Position numbers and translations under genes: made by a program
Notes under the pieces: generated by a model
Databases searched by the model: none
What the model was told of the DNA's origin: nothing
What the model saw: the letters and a program-made list of their open reading frames with translations, nothing else
In this document: positions 10,919-23,800 of the stretch, piece after piece
Position numbering within the stretch: position 1 is the stretch's first letter
Layout of the letters: each line of letters begins with the position of its first letter
From: Sialis fuliginosa
Lineage: Eukaryota > Arthropoda > Insecta > Megaloptera > Sialidae
Assembly: GCA_961205875.1 (NCBI GenBank)
Contig: OY540814.1
Coordinates: 26,790,151 to 26,854,150 of the forward strand
DNA: 64,000 nt
Direction: 5' to 3'

Positions 10919-13900
10919 ATGTTATAAAAGTATTGCAAACTTCTAATAACGAAATAGTATTCTTGAACACATCTCTAATCGAGATACGACTGCAAAGATT
11001 TCTGCCATTTTATGTATATATATATATATACAACAGATTCCGTCTTTGTTCATCTAATGTAAGTAAGTAGAATAAGTCCAAGAAAGAAGTAAAGCCATAA
11101 CGCATTATGCTCCATTTTTATCCATCCAGGCAAATGTACGTTATTTCTTGTACAAACATTTTATGGAAATCGAGATAAATGGCACATGAAATAATAACTC
11201 TAATTTTGTTTTATTGTTTTGCGAGAGCACACTTTGAGTATGGAAATCCATTTAAAATATTGAATTTTTATTGTCCAATATTTTGTTGGTAATCGATCCG
11301 AATATGCATTCTGTCACAGCTCTCCCGCATTCGGTTTTTATTTATTTATGAGTACTTTTCCTCCATGAAGTGAAATTGGAATTGAAATATCATATTTGTA
11401 AAAATATAAAGAACGGTCCCCAGACTCCGGCCTCGCGAGGTTTTTCATAAAATAGAAAATTTATCACAAAGAGTGTTTCTTAAAACGTGATACACAAAGT
11501 ATATTAAAAATGTATGCGGAATCAATATATGTGCTAGATGGGAATTGGGTTTCTTTTGTGGCGGATCGCTCTCGTAATGGTTTTATTACAAAATATAATT
11601 ACACCGTTGTTTTGAATGATTTATTTTGATGAAGAGGTTAATATATTACCGGACTTTATTATTAATCTTTATCGGTTGCGTGCTGCATCGGAGATACGGC
11701 AGTTTGTATTGTTCCAATGCTATAATTTCTACATGCGAAGCGTTCAGAAGCCAAAACAATCTGGAAGATAGATATTAAGTATTATATTATAAATAAATAG
11801 TAGTACATTTTATATTTCAACATTTATCATTGATATTTTAAATTTTGAACATGTTTTGTGTATTTTAAATGTGACGCAATTAGAAAATTGTGGAGTGAGC
11901 ATTTTTTATTTACGAGATTTCGTGCAGGAAAAAAATTACCACGCACGTACATACGTACACACACACACATAGATTTTGTTTCGCCCCCCACTCACCCTCC
12001 TCTTAGCGACGTCACTGTGTTCTTGGAATAATGTAACTGACTTCTGCGGCTCAAAATCCATAAAAATGCAATGCTAACTTACAAGTTGCTGCTGAAAGAT
12101 TTTTTTTGAGGTTATGTCATAGAATTATCAGTTATATAACTATCCTGGCTCTATTTTTGGAATCATCAGCTTGAATCCCGTAAAAAACATGTTTTTCCTT
12201 CTCATACTCAAAAGTACGGTTTTTTGAGGTTATGTCACAACTCAATCGTGAAAGGTGCTATTTTGACCTCAGATTCGAATTCAGCGACTCAAAATACATA
12301 GGAATACATGTGTCTAGTCAAAAGTACCAGACTTTTTTGTGTGGCTGTGTTATTTTTCCCAACTACCATCACCTTCGAAATAACAAAAATCTCAGTTTGT
12401 AAAAATCAAAATATCTTATGAGTTGTATGAATAAAACAAATTAAGCGAATAAAATATATGTATGAGGCTTATTTGGAACAAGTTGAATTGATATTGCCGA
12501 AAACCCGCCTTACTACTCTATTGAAAAATATGATCATCAATATCCAAAATAAGCAATACTCAGAAATTGAATTAAATTAAACTTTCCAATAAAAATGTGA
12601 TTTATCAAAGTCCGGATAATTTAATTAAAACGTAAATTTACATTTTTATATTCAAAACCGTGCAATTTGTGCATAATAAAAATTCAATATCTGCTAGTAT
12701 TATAAGTGAATTGAAACACTTCACTATCGGGCATTCAAAGTTAAGTAATTTAGAGTTTTATATTAGAATATTCTGAAACTTTGCTCAGATATGTGCATTC
12801 ATTTGTAACACAACAAGTTGAAGAGAAAACTTTTTATCGACTCGCGAACAAACAGAAATCTGAAACACAAGGACGTTGAGGGAGCGTAGTGTTGCAAATT
12901 GGTGTTGTCTTAATTTTCTAATCTTTGTTGTGCTTACTAAAACGTTTCCCTCTCATACTAGCTGCTGCAACGTACTCTTTGATCGCTTTAACGTGCAAAG
13001 TAACGCTGTACGTGATATTGTTGTGAAAGTTTGTTCAATTTGTTGCAGCTAAATGCGCATACCATGGCTTTGACTTCAGTATTATTGACTTTTATTATTT
13101 GTCTCTGAATATAATGATCATTACACGAGAAAAGGTAGATTTCAACATTTATACAAGAATTACAAATTCTTGTTTAGAGATATTCATAGTAAGAGTTCTG
13201 ACTTCTGACAGTCCGAATTGATTTCTTATTGATTGTTGATTATTGATTATAGAGTATTTTATTTATTTATTTTATTTTATTTTGTATAAATCCAGACGTG
13301 GATGACTTGTGGGATTGCGATATGCCCCGGGGCGATCAGGGCAGGATTATATTATTAATTAATATCATTAAATATATTTTTGAACGTAAAATTTTACGGT
13401 TTTGGGTTTTATTCCGCGTTGTACAATAATAAAAAGTTTATTTCATTAAATATACTTAATATTATTGCATTGTGTTCATTTTTATCCTTGCTAAAAATAT
13501 GGCATTTTTTTAATAAATCGCGCTTGGCTTAAAATGGCGACATTATCATAACTTTTACTGAAGTAAAATCTCTAGTCGTGTTTAAACCAAAATAATTAAA
13601 TCAATCTCAGATTTGTACAGGACATTGACAATTTTAATGAGATTCTGTAGAAATGTTTTCAAAATTTTCCTTTGTCCCATTTATAAGAAATTACAAATTA
13701 AAGGATACTTTAACATAAGCTCTTATGACGATGTATAAACATTTTAAAATAATTTTTCACTGGCAAATATTATTTTTTCGCGCGCGTTAAACTCGTTAAG
13801 TTAAACGCGCTGCTGACGCGCCCAGTTGCAAGATTTTATAAAGTAGTTGCAAGTATTTTTACAAAAATAAAGCCGCCCCTGCGCCAAACGCTAACGAAAC

Positions 13901-14993
13901 TAGCTGACTGACGGCAGACTGTATCTCTACACCACAAATGTGACGTAATATCAAAAAATCAACCTTTATAAAGTAGTAGCAATTTTTGGCGCTCACCTCC
14001 CGGACTATTATGTGAACAAAGTTTACACGTTTTCACTTCTGTTATCTCAAAAGGTTAGAGGTTATCAGAAAACATTCCCACAAACGGTATTGGTTAATAA
14101 ATACAAACAATAGTAATTTTTCTTTGTCAAAACATGCATTTTCTTCTATTTTACCATGCATAGGGTTAGGTTATGAGCTCAACTATATAGGTATTTATAG
14201 AAGACAGTGTCATAACATTTAATATATATGTGAACATCCCCGTTCTATATGTATATTTATACAATGATATCTAGTGCAGTGGTGTCCGGCACCATTATCC
14301 ATAGCGGTACGTGACAAAAATACTAAGGTCTTGTGGCGAATTGCTATTTCTATGTTCGTTTGTAAAAATAAAACAATGTATGATATATTTTTGTGCGTAC
14401 AGATAGAATTTATTGAGATAATAATTTGATTTTTAAATTCATATAGTGTATTCCAAAAACTTGACTTTTTACTGAAAAATATACCATTTTGATAAAAATT
14501 TTAATATTTATATTTAATAATACTACTGTAACTTCAAATCCATACTAGGACTTCCAGTATTTTTAAAAATGCACGAATATTGATAGAAGACATAATTTTT
14601 TTATGAATTCGGAGTCCATAGACCATAAAAGTTTATGTACCGCTACTTTAGTATCTATCTAGTAACAAATATTAAATACCTTTCTTTTAATTTGAATAAT
14701 ACTAAAAGAAAATACAGATCTTGTCTTGTATCTCTCTCGACTTGCTATGCCCTACGGTGTAACTTATCCTTCTAGATATATTATAGCTCTATGGTTGTCT
14801 CGCCTATCATGATGGAGATAAATGAACAGAGAAGCGACGTGCATTTGCTAGTAAAATAAATCAAATTAGTATCACATACAAGTGAGCTTAATTAAATACA
14901 CAGCCGTCTTGATTCTATATTTGTTCTCTTTTATATCATTTTTAAGAATTATCTCAAAATCGTTACCGTTATAACAATGAATACGTGTATTTT
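10919..14993. other. AT-rich DNA outside listed elements
   Basis: No gene seen. A GC-richer patch at 13778-13935 (CGCGCGCGTTAAACTCG, GCTGACGCGCCC, GCCGCCCCTGCGCC) may be a decayed element. CAGTGGTGTCCGGCACC at 14278 resembles a lone hAT end. Confidence 0.35.
12040..12370 (+). repeat. Degenerate dispersed repeat with GAGGTTATGTCA units
   Basis: TTTTTTGAGGTTATGTCATAG (12102) and TTTTTTGAGGTTATGTCACAA (12219) are parallel units, together with CGGCTCAAAATCCATAAAAATGC and GCGACTCAAAATACATAGGAATAC. It reads like two diverged copies of one unit. Confidence 0.35.
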
Positions 14994-15030
14994 TAACCGA
15001 CTCCAAAAAAGAGGAGGTTTTCAATTCGAC
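14994..15030. repeat. AACCGACTCC / GAGGAGG repeat end
   Basis: TTTTAACCGACTCCAAAAAAGAGGAGGTTTTCAATTCG is a conserved terminal motif of a dispersed insect repeat. The body is not recognisable here. Confidence 0.35.
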
Positions 15031-15674
15031 AATATATAATAATGTAATAATCTGTTGATTTTATTTCTTTGCCTCTGTATTTGATAAGAGAAATATGTAG
15101 TTCTTCCTTTAAACCACATAAAATTATATTTTTTATCGATAACTAAAAAATGACTCATTTTAGGATTTTTTTGACTGCTTATTTTTTTGAAAAATGCAAA
15201 ACAGAGACGAGACGATGACATTAGACTTACCTACACGTAGTATATTTTCAACTCATGCGAAACCCCAATGAATTCTAATAAAATATTTCTAATTACACAT
15301 CTATGAAAAAGTAATAAAAATTCTAAGCATATTTCTGAGTTAATGGATTATAATAAAAGCTCGTAGGTACGAACGATATATTATATAGTTCTTATAATAT
15401 TATACTTTACATTTTAAGTGTCTATTAAATACCTTACTGACTGCGATATAAACTTAAAATCCCAGTTTTGAATTATACGAATATATTACACATATATGTA
15501 CAACACCTATATGGCATATATCTTACGAGTATCAACGACATATGTTGGCTTAACTTTACCGGAAGTTACACAATATTATAGTACAGATCAGACACGTTCG
15601 GCTTTTACCGACTGTTTTATTATACCATTATTTTATTCATGAAAGTTCCGACATTTTTGTCATATACATATATA

Positions 15675-16051
15675 CAGTGTATTCCAAATTGATTAAGACA
15701 TAGGAAATTTAACATGGGGGCAATTAGAAGTGTTGTAGTAACCTTTGGTCAAATTTAACGATGTGTGATTGGTGCATTTTGAAATGCCGCTTCGAAACTA
15801 ACTGATAAATTTTAAATTAATCAACAGTATTTTGTTTTCAACAAAGTAAGCATTCTAGATAAAATTAAAATAATATTTTTCGGCAGATATAAATTTGAAA
15901 ACAAAATACTAATTACTATTTTATTAAATTTTGTGGCGGCATTTCAAAATGCACCAATCACACATCGTTAAATTTGACCAAAGGTTACTACAACACTTCT
16001 AATTGCCCTCATGTTAAATTTCCTATGTCTTAATCAACTTGGAATACACTG
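15675..16051. mobile_element. Tc1/mariner-type MITE, short copy
   Basis: TA duplications flank CAGTGTATTCCAA...TTGGAATACACTG. The inverted arms are about 110 bp long (ATAGGAAATTTAACATG, TTAACGATGTGTGATTGGTGCATTTTGAAATGCCGC and inverses). 377 bp, noncoding. Confidence 0.75.
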
Positions 16052-16092
16052 TATATGACAGTCAGGATAAAGAGAAACTTAATTAATTAAGG

Positions 16093-16366
16093 CCCTCCGC
16101 ACACGGTGCGACTGTTTTTCAACGAGAATCGCAAACCAGTTGCGGAAGCGACTATTTTACAACTGGTTTGCAATCGATTTAAGTCCTCGCTCCGCACACG
16201 AGCGCAACTGAATTTTGATTAGCCGAAGAAAAAACGCGATTTTTAAAAAGTTTTTTAGTTTTTTAAATTTTGTCATGTCAAGTATTCTTAAATACCTAGG
16301 AAGGTTATAATTGTATAGAACTTCATGTTTTTCCACCTCCTCGACGAATTTAATGTTACTTATCAT
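16093..16366 (-). pseudogene. PIF/Harbinger fragment with start of a MADF domain
   Basis: On the minus strand from 16366 the frame reads M-I-S-N-I-K-F-V-E-E-V-E-K-H-E-V-L-Y-N-Y-N-L-P-R-Y. The F-V/I-E-E-V-x-K-H-x-x-L-Y pattern is the N-terminal helix of MADF (Myb/SANT-like) DNA-binding domains, which accompany PIF/Harbinger transposases and occur in insect transcription factors. After about 25 residues the similarity fades into low-complexity K/L-rich sequence. The far end is GGCCCTCCGCACACGGTGCGACTG after TTAATTAA, a Harbinger-like terminus, with an inner hairpin (GCAAACCAGTTG / CAACTGGTTTGC). The rest of the domain and any transposase are missing. Confidence 0.5.
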
Positions 16367-16394
16367 TTTGTAATCATTAGCAATTGTCCATCAC

Positions 16395-16580
16395 TGGTTT
16401 TACTTTATCCATTACTGGAGAAAAAACAAAAACAAAATAAAAGGCTATAATTAAAAAAAAAACTATATTTACGGATTTTGGTAATTAAATCGATTTAATA
16501 AAGAGTTAGTAACATGAGTTCACGAGAATTACAAAAAAGAAGTTCACCAATTCCAAAAAACAGTATATTTTGCTCTTAAA
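16395..16580. repeat. Dispersed repeat shared with 36.2 kb (copy 1)
   Basis: ACTGGTTTTACTTTATCCATTACTGGAG through AAAACAGTATATTTTGCTCT matches 36221-36410 over about 185 bp. On the plus strand both copies preserve a frame (M-S-S-R-E-L-Q-K-R-S-S-P-I-P-K-N-S-I-F-C-S here, with a stop in place of R in the other). On the minus strand both preserve M-D-K-V-K-P-V. It lies just upstream of the MADF fragment and may be its ancient leader or a neighbouring exon. Confidence 0.45.
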
Positions 16581-18082
16581 GCAGTTAATATTTATAATAA
16601 AATAAAATATTGCAAAAAAAAGTTTATTTTTTTCCAATATGTTATGGTAAATGGGAAATACGCATGCGTATCCAACCATAGAATTATTAGAATATAGAAT
16701 AAGTTGCCGAAAACGCAAACATTCGGTAGAAAAGAATGGATGGCGACCTAATCCATCTGTTAAACACATTTTTCGAGTACACTTCACATAATTTTGTCTT
16801 CTTCTCATTTGGGAACAAATTGCTTATAATTTTAATCTTCCCCTTTATTTCTTCTATCTATTTTTTATAATTACAGTATAAAATAATAATAATTATAAAC
16901 AATAGTGCCGATTTAATCCGAACAAGTCTCGTCTGAGTTCGGGGTATGTCGTTCCTCCTGTAAAGTTAGCACGACAGCCGCCGTTGGTTTGTGTTGTATG
17001 TAATTTTGAATGCAGTCCATGTCTCTTGAACTTTCTTTGTCAACTTACTTTTTACACTTGGACTTGCAAGAATATTTTCAAAGAGCTCGGCGATAAAAAG
17101 AAATACCACACAGAGGTTTTAATATTTTTATTCGGATTAATTTAGCAAACGAATGACAAAAATAATGAAGAGGGAATTTACATAATAAAAACAAACAATA
17201 CTTTAATTTTGCTGGTAATTATATTTATCATTTCAATGTTTGTTTTTTAAGTTTGCTAAACATGGTTTTATAAAATTTTATTCGTTTATGAGAAGTGAAT
17301 TAAAAGTTAGTAAAAGCTGTTCAAAGGACAAAGTGCTTAAATACCCAGAAGTTGACTTCATTAAAATTTCGTTTTTGTAGTTATATTTGTATCTCACATT
17401 TAATTTTTATGACGATGTCAATTGAACTATCGTATTATCTTTATTTTTTTAATCTCGCAGTCAAACTTCAATATAACGGACTAAAGTCTGAAGTACTGTA
17501 GTTTTTAGAATTTTATAGATCCTATTTGGGTTAGCTATTAGAAACATTTAGCGAATGTATAATTCTAAACACTGTACTTCTTTATGGAGGTTTATAATTA
17601 AAATGAAATCTATGTACGTAGGTATATGTATCAGTGTCTTTATTTATTTATATTGTATCAATTTAACAGTTTCGAAACTATAGTATTTTGTTTGTTAATT
17701 TTATTAAAACAATGTTTATTCCTCATTACTTATATTTACTTATGTATTATACATTTTGAAATGATCAAATAGTAAAAAAAGGAAAACTGCTGTAAGTAGT
17801 TAAATATTTAAAAATCGATAAATACAAAAAAAAATATCGTAACTACGCAAATTTATCTAAATTTTTGCCTTTTAAAAAAAAGGTAAACAATATGCTTTAG
17901 GTAAAAATAATTTAAATACACACAACATTTTGCAAAAAAGAACAAACGCTATTTGATTTCGATGAGTAGATAATTTTATTGATTATATAAAAACATGTTT
18001 ACCGAAACTTCGTAGACTAATAAAACCAGCGTTTAGTATATTGCAGGCTTTTTTATACAGAAAAGCACGCCGAAGTATTTAA
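16581..18082. other. AT-rich DNA, no supported gene
   Basis: A minus-strand frame at 16506-16808 (100 codons, start M-R-R-R-Q-N-Y) overlaps the 16.4-kb repeat and shows no domain. A GC-richer patch at 16915-17000 has CGAACAAGTCTCGTCTGAG and CGACAGCCGCCG. Confidence 0.3.
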
Positions 18083-18896
18083 TTTGATGTTTTTAACGAA
18101 AAGAGCTTTGAGGTTTGTAATATATATACCAGTGGTCACCGATTGGCGGTCAGCGGTCTTAAGAAATTTCGTTAACCACTAAAAACAGAACGTAAATTAA
18201 TAATTACTCGGGAATTAAAAAAAAAATCAAATAGAGATCTTGATACGTTGTTTGTCACAGATCTACTTAAATCTATGCAAATCTTCATTTTGAAAAAAAA
18301 TAGATCAATTTTGATCAAATTTTATTATGCATTGTAAGATATGCTCGGATCGTGCTAATTTCAGGATCCCAGCATTTAGGGTGGGCCAATTTTCCAACCA
18401 ACCTCATATACCCCCCTACGTGAAAGTACTCTTAATTCTAATAAAAAACGTCCATGGAACTATACCTCTAAATTCAACTTTAGTTCGGCGCATTTTTGAT
18501 TGAAAATTTTATGTTTGTTTTCAAAACTAGCGCCAGGTGGCGCTTTGGAAAAAATGGATGTCAAATTCGGAATCCTCATTGGTGTTTTCCTTAAAAAAAT
18601 TAATAAGAAATTGTTAATTTTCATGTATATTAACATACATATATACATATTGAATTCAAGGGACTCACACTTAAAATGTTCAATTGTAATAATGGTTTTA
18701 TAACAACTGATTAACTAACTGTGATTAATTTTGTTTTATGCAACCCAAAGTAAACCCGATATATCTACGCGTGTTTAAAACCATCTCTTGAAAATCCTTT
18801 TTCGAAGAACCGATAATTTAATGTTTTTAACAAAAAGAGCTTTGAGGTCAGAAATTTCGTGGACCGTTAAAAACAGAACGCAAATCAATAATTACA
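18083..18896 (+). repeat. Local direct repeat of ~100 bp
   Basis: TGTTTTTAACGAAAAGAGCTTTGAGG at about 18087 and TGTTTTTAACAAAAAGAGCTTTGAGG at about 18820 are each followed by GAAATTTCGT and AAAACAGAACGTAAAT. A third, weaker echo (GAAAAGAACTTTGAAGTCAGG) is at about 18937. Confidence 0.4.
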
Positions 18897-20694
18897 ATAC
18901 ATTAAAGTCTTATTGTGTTTAATTTAATTATATTTGATGAAAAGAACTTTGAAGTCAGGTAATGTTTAAGTAATTATATAAATAATTAAATCTCGACAGC
19001 CAAAATTCCGATAAGTTAAAATCCAAATAATAAACATTAATGAAATAATAAATAATCATATATATTTAGAAAAATTGCAATTTTCATACCAGAGCTTCTC
19101 AAATTGTGTATCCTAGGGCGCCACAAGATAGTTAAAATTTTCTTCAATATTCAACATTTTTCACGCGCATAAACTTTTTTATCGGTCAATCAAACAATAA
19201 AAACTGCAGTTAATTTTTACATATAACACAGTAGTTTTAACTGTCCGATTGATAGACTGGATTTAGATTAACTTTGAATTTATGTGTATTCATTTTTAAA
19301 TTTTGATATATATATGCCATAAATATTTAACAAAAACGGAAATATTGGGTACTTTTGAAACGTTAGGGACGTATTTTTTATACACTAAAAATTAAATGTC
19401 TCTTTTAATTTAATTTACCCAAATTTCTACCATTTATGCTATATAAATACAAAAAAAATTATTTAAAATATTTTTATCACTAAATCTTTTTAAACCATTT
19501 TTTTCTTGGAAAATTGCATGTAATTAAATTTCAAAAATGCATTTTTACGACGTAGAAACATACAACACACCAAATGGGCGGTAAGAAGTCCTAAATATTT
19601 ATACACATTAATTAATAAAGTAATACTAGTAGAAAATATCGAACGTTATTCAAGATACCGAAATATATAACAAATCTTCCAATTTCAAAAATAAAAGTTA
19701 TGTTAAGAGAATATCTGATAGAAAAGTATCACTACAGCTTATATGAGTTCATAGATGTCGAGTGACATTGTTTTATTGTGGTTAAGGTGTATATTTTTAG
19801 TTTAAGGGGGGGGGGGGGGTAAGGTTTGTTTCGTCGAAAAAAGACCTTTTTTCATGAATTTTTTTAGAAAAAATTATTACTGTAGGTTTATTTTACTTAT
19901 TATTATATGAAAGTACAACATTTGAAGAATACTTAAAAAAATTTTTGTTCAAAAATAGCGAGGAATAACGGATTTATCGTAGATCTCCGCAGGCGCCTCG
20001 AAAAAAAGTTTTTGTGCGGTGACCAGCCTACAGCATCACTGGATCATTTGAAACCAAAAAATCAAAATGCTTTCTCCAGTTTATTACTTTATCTTTCAAT
20101 TGACGTCGAGTTTTTTTCAATTTTTGGTACCATTTTGAAGCCAAAATGACGATTTTAGGCGAAAAAATCGACCTATTTGTTATTGTAAAATTGTTAGTAA
20201 TTAAAATTTTTTGAAAAACTCGACGTCACTCGAGAGCTATATATATGTAACATATTTGAACAAAATTTCAAAACGATCGGTTCAGTAGTTTTTTCTGTAG
20301 GCTGGTCACCGACTTTAAAAATGACGTGTTTGGGAAAATCGATTTAAAATTTTGTACAGTAATGTTTGTAAGTTAGAGGTACGGTTATTCAACCTACTGT
20401 AACTTCGTTAGTTTTGCTCCGAATGACCTGAAACTTTAATACAATATTCTTGAGATGTTGTAGGTTCAGAAAAAAAATAATAAAAAAATGGAAAAAAAAA
20501 GTTGTCAAACCTTACCCCCCCCCCCCCCCTTAAGTGACTAAGAAACCACAGTTTCTCCGTTTTTCCAGTAGAATTCTGTACCTACTGAATAAATACACAT
20601 ATTATTATTATTAATAGAAATTAAAAAGCGATGAGTTTATTTTGTCTAATGTAAGAGTCACCTCAACAGAAACTAATTGTTGACCACTGGTATC
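18131..20694. mobile_element. Possible composite element with ATACCAGTGGTCA ends
   Basis: CCAGTGGTCACCG at 18131 and its inverse GTTGACCACTGG at 20682-20694 could be hAT-like ends of a 2.6-kb element. No transposase frame is visible, and the 8-bp flanks do not agree. A TTAA element is nested inside at 19806-20529. Another hAT-like start, CAGAGCTTCTCAAATTG, lies at 19090. Confidence 0.25.
19806..20529. mobile_element. TTAA-flanked MITE with poly-G/poly-C termini
   Basis: TTAA at 19802-19805 and 20530-20533 flank an element that starts with about 14 G then TAAGGTTTG, and ends CAAACCTTACC with about 15 C. GGTGACCAGCCTAC and GTAGGCTGGTCACC are further inverted blocks inside. TTAA target duplications are typical of piggyBac-class elements. 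724 bp, noncoding. Confidence 0.7.
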
Positions 20695-21160
20695 CATGTT
20701 CATTTTATACGAAGCATCGAGTAAATAAAGGCGAAAATAAAATTAAAATATGTATGTGTGGTAGAAGAATTACGTTTGGTCTGTGGATATGTGTTTTTGT
20801 TTGTATCATAAACTTTTCTAGATTTCTCGTTGTAAGCATTTGTTCCGTTTTTCTGCAATTCCGTAATCAGGACGAAGTTCTGTGTAAACCATTCGCACTT
20901 AATGTTTGCTTTACTTTATTCTATGTAATGGTAAGGTTATTATCACGATAGTTTAATCGATTTGTGTCTGTTATTACATTATTTATTCAGTATTGCTTCA
21001 AAATTATAAACATGAAGATTAGTTATAGGTAAATAGGCAAAGGTAGACATGTGGTTTTGACTTTAATATCTATAAGATTTAGTGGAGCGTTGTACTGCAG
21101 ATACTTTAAGTTACTGCCTAGGGCCCTGAGTTAAAGGATGAACCTGAAATGAAAAGTAAA

Positions 21161-21495
21161 AAAACATCTGCCAAGTAAATGCACAGTGCTTCCTCGTGCT
21201 AAATTCACCAAAGGTAGTCAATTATTCAAACAATATAAATAAAAACCGATAGTGTTTAGATAAATTGTCTGGAATTGGTTAACCATTTAATTTTTATACA
21301 ATTTTACTAAAAAATATTAGTTCGAAATTTTTCTTAAAACGCACCTGATTATTTTTTCGTATATTTTTAGTTTTATGACAATTTCAATCTAAATCTAAAT
21401 TTATACAAACGTCAAAATGACATTGAATATGTCCAAGCAAATATCAATTTAGAAAAACAAAACACGAATTTTTAAAATAAATTGAGATAATTTTT
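21161..21495 (-). repeat. GCTTCCTCG-ended dispersed repeat, terminal piece
   Basis: It runs from CATCTGCCAAGTAAATGCAC and AGTGCTTCCTCGTGC to AACACGAATTTTTAAAATAA, matching the inverse of 25.5-25.9 kb. Confidence 0.6.
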
Positions 21496-22029
21496 ATTTT
21501 GCTTAAGTTCTCATATAATTAGTTTAAGAATATGATCTATAAAATTTTATTTCTTACTACCCAATAATAATAAAATTATAATTAGTTAAGTAGTTTTCAG
21601 AAAATATAATCAATTATTGAAAATTTATTTTACATGTTAGTATACTATAAAACTGTTTTATATTTCAAATTTAATGTTCTATCTAATTTTATGTATCTGT
21701 GAACGCTTATTTAAATTTTTTGCCACAAATGTTTTATTTTTTGATGGTTCAGGTAACGTTGACATTTGAAACAAATTAAAAAATAATCCCTTTTCGGTTT
21801 ATATTTGTATCAGAAATCAATAATGTGTGGCCTACACGATTACGTATTTTATTTACTTCTAATCGATACATTTAGTTCGCCTGCTAAATGTATTTTTAAT
21901 TATCACGAACAAAAAATTAAGAATCAACGAACCAAAATAATAGATATGTAATTGCCTATTATGTCTACTTTTATATCCACAGAGATATAATATGAGTTAT
22001 AATACTTATAAGTGAAAATCTCAGTAGAT

Positions 22030-23106
22030 CAGTGGCGAGGCGTGAAATTTTTAATAAGGGAAGCATATTTTGTCAATCCTCTCCATCCTATTAACAAAAA
22101 AACTAATTAATAAGCCCCTTAAGTTCAAGCTTTTATATGTATAAGAACTAAATGATTCTACGTCTTATTTTCTTGTATTTTAGTCGATATTTGTATGACG
22201 AGTTGAAGTTCACTGCAGGAAATTTCACTAAAAAATTTAGAATTTTTGATTTCGTTAAAAGTACGTTTATTATATAGAAAATGATGTGAAAAGTTGTTTG
22301 TTTCAAACCGCAGGTCTGTATCTCAAACCGTTCTCGAGATATAGCCTCTCAAAGTTTTAGTTTTTTCAAAATTTTGAAGAAAAATGGTCGTAACTTTTGA
22401 ACGCGTGGTCGGAATTGATTTTAGTTGACGGATTTGGAATCAGCGTGTCAAAATCTATATACTGACATGTATAATACCTTAAAACTCAAAAAAAAAAATT
22501 TCGCGAAAAATCGAAAAAATTCAAAGGGGTATACCTTAAAAAAATGTCGATTTTTGACCAAAATTTTTTTGTCGAATTTTAAAGTATTATACATGTCATT
22601 ATATAGATTTTGACACGCTGATTTCAAATCCGTCAACTAAAATCAATTCCGACCACACGTTCAAAAGTTATGGCCTTTTTTCTCCAAAAATTTGAAAAAA
22701 CTAAAACTTTGAGAGGCTATATCTCGAGAACGGTTTGAGATACAGACCTGCGGTTTGAAACAAACAACTTTTCACATCATTTTCTATATAATAAACATAC
22801 TTTTAACGAAATCAAAAATTCGAAATTTTTTAGTGAAATTTCCTGCAGTGAACTTCAACTCGCCATACAATTATCGACTAAAATACAAGAAAATAAGACG
22901 TAGAGGTATTATAGTTTTATAATTGAGCGTGTATATTAATATTAAATGCTATTTTTGATTTCTGGTTAAAATGTTTGAGTTGAATATATGTATATTCTAA
23001 TAATATATTTAAATTATTTATTAACTGAAAACACAGATTTGTATTAATTTACCAATAAAGTAAGGGAAGCACTGCTTCCCCTGCTTCCATGAACGCTTCG
23101 TCACTG
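22030..23106 (+). mobile_element. hAT-type fold-back element, copy 2, complete
   Basis: The element starts CAGTGGCGAGGCGTGAAA and ends ...GAACGCTTCGTCACTG. The terminal inverted repeats match at 12 of 14 positions. The flanks are an exact 8-bp duplication, CAGTAGAT (22022-22029 and 23107-23114), the hallmark of hAT transposition. The total is 1,077 bp, with the 748-bp palindromic core at 22157-22904. It encodes no transposase, so it is a nonautonomous element mobilised in trans. Confidence 0.85.
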
Positions 23107-23628
23107 CAGTAGATAAATCACTTTTTAGATCGATTTTGTTATTAAGAATATTTGATAAATAATGTACCTCTTTAGTAGGTACTCAAGAAATGATTTTTCA
23201 ATTGTTTGTTAAAATAGTGAAGGATTTATTTCTTTATATGAAAGGTAAAAAGGTAAGAAAGTAATTAATATACACAAGAAGAGAATTTTTTTTATAAACT
23301 ACAAAGAAGAATATTAATTAATATTTGACAGTACGTAAAGTGTTTCTTATCAATTGCATTTGCAATGATATTTCCGCTCGATTTTAATATTTGCACACAT
23401 CAAAGAATTTACCATAAATATTTATACAAAATTTTGTAAATAAAATCCTATTTTCCAGCAGAGTAAGCACGGTCTTTGTCGGTTCGTTTCCAGGGCAGTA
23501 TTTCAATGTACAAAAAACACCAGACATGAAGATCTTTGGAATAATCTCGAGCAGTACAACACGCAAACGCAGGGGCGGCAACGTTCGAGAGCGGTGTTGT
23601 TTTAGGGAAATCGATGCTGTGTTATATT

Positions 23629-23775
23629 ATGACACTGCCTATAGGAAGTAGAAATACACTTGTCTTTCAGATGTCAAAAGGATTAACTCACAAGATAAAC
23701 AGTCAAGAAGAACATTATCGAAAAGACTTGTAAGAAGTTACAACACTGCCTATAGGGAAAGGAAATAGAAATACA
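23629..23775 (+). repeat. Short direct repeat pair
   Basis: ACACTGCCTATAGGAAGTAGAAATACACT is echoed about 110 bp later as ACACTGCCTATAGGGAAAGGAAATAGAAATACACT, just left of the TAA-flanked MITE. Confidence 0.35.
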
Positions 23776-23800
23776 CTGAACTATGAGTAAAAATGATTAA

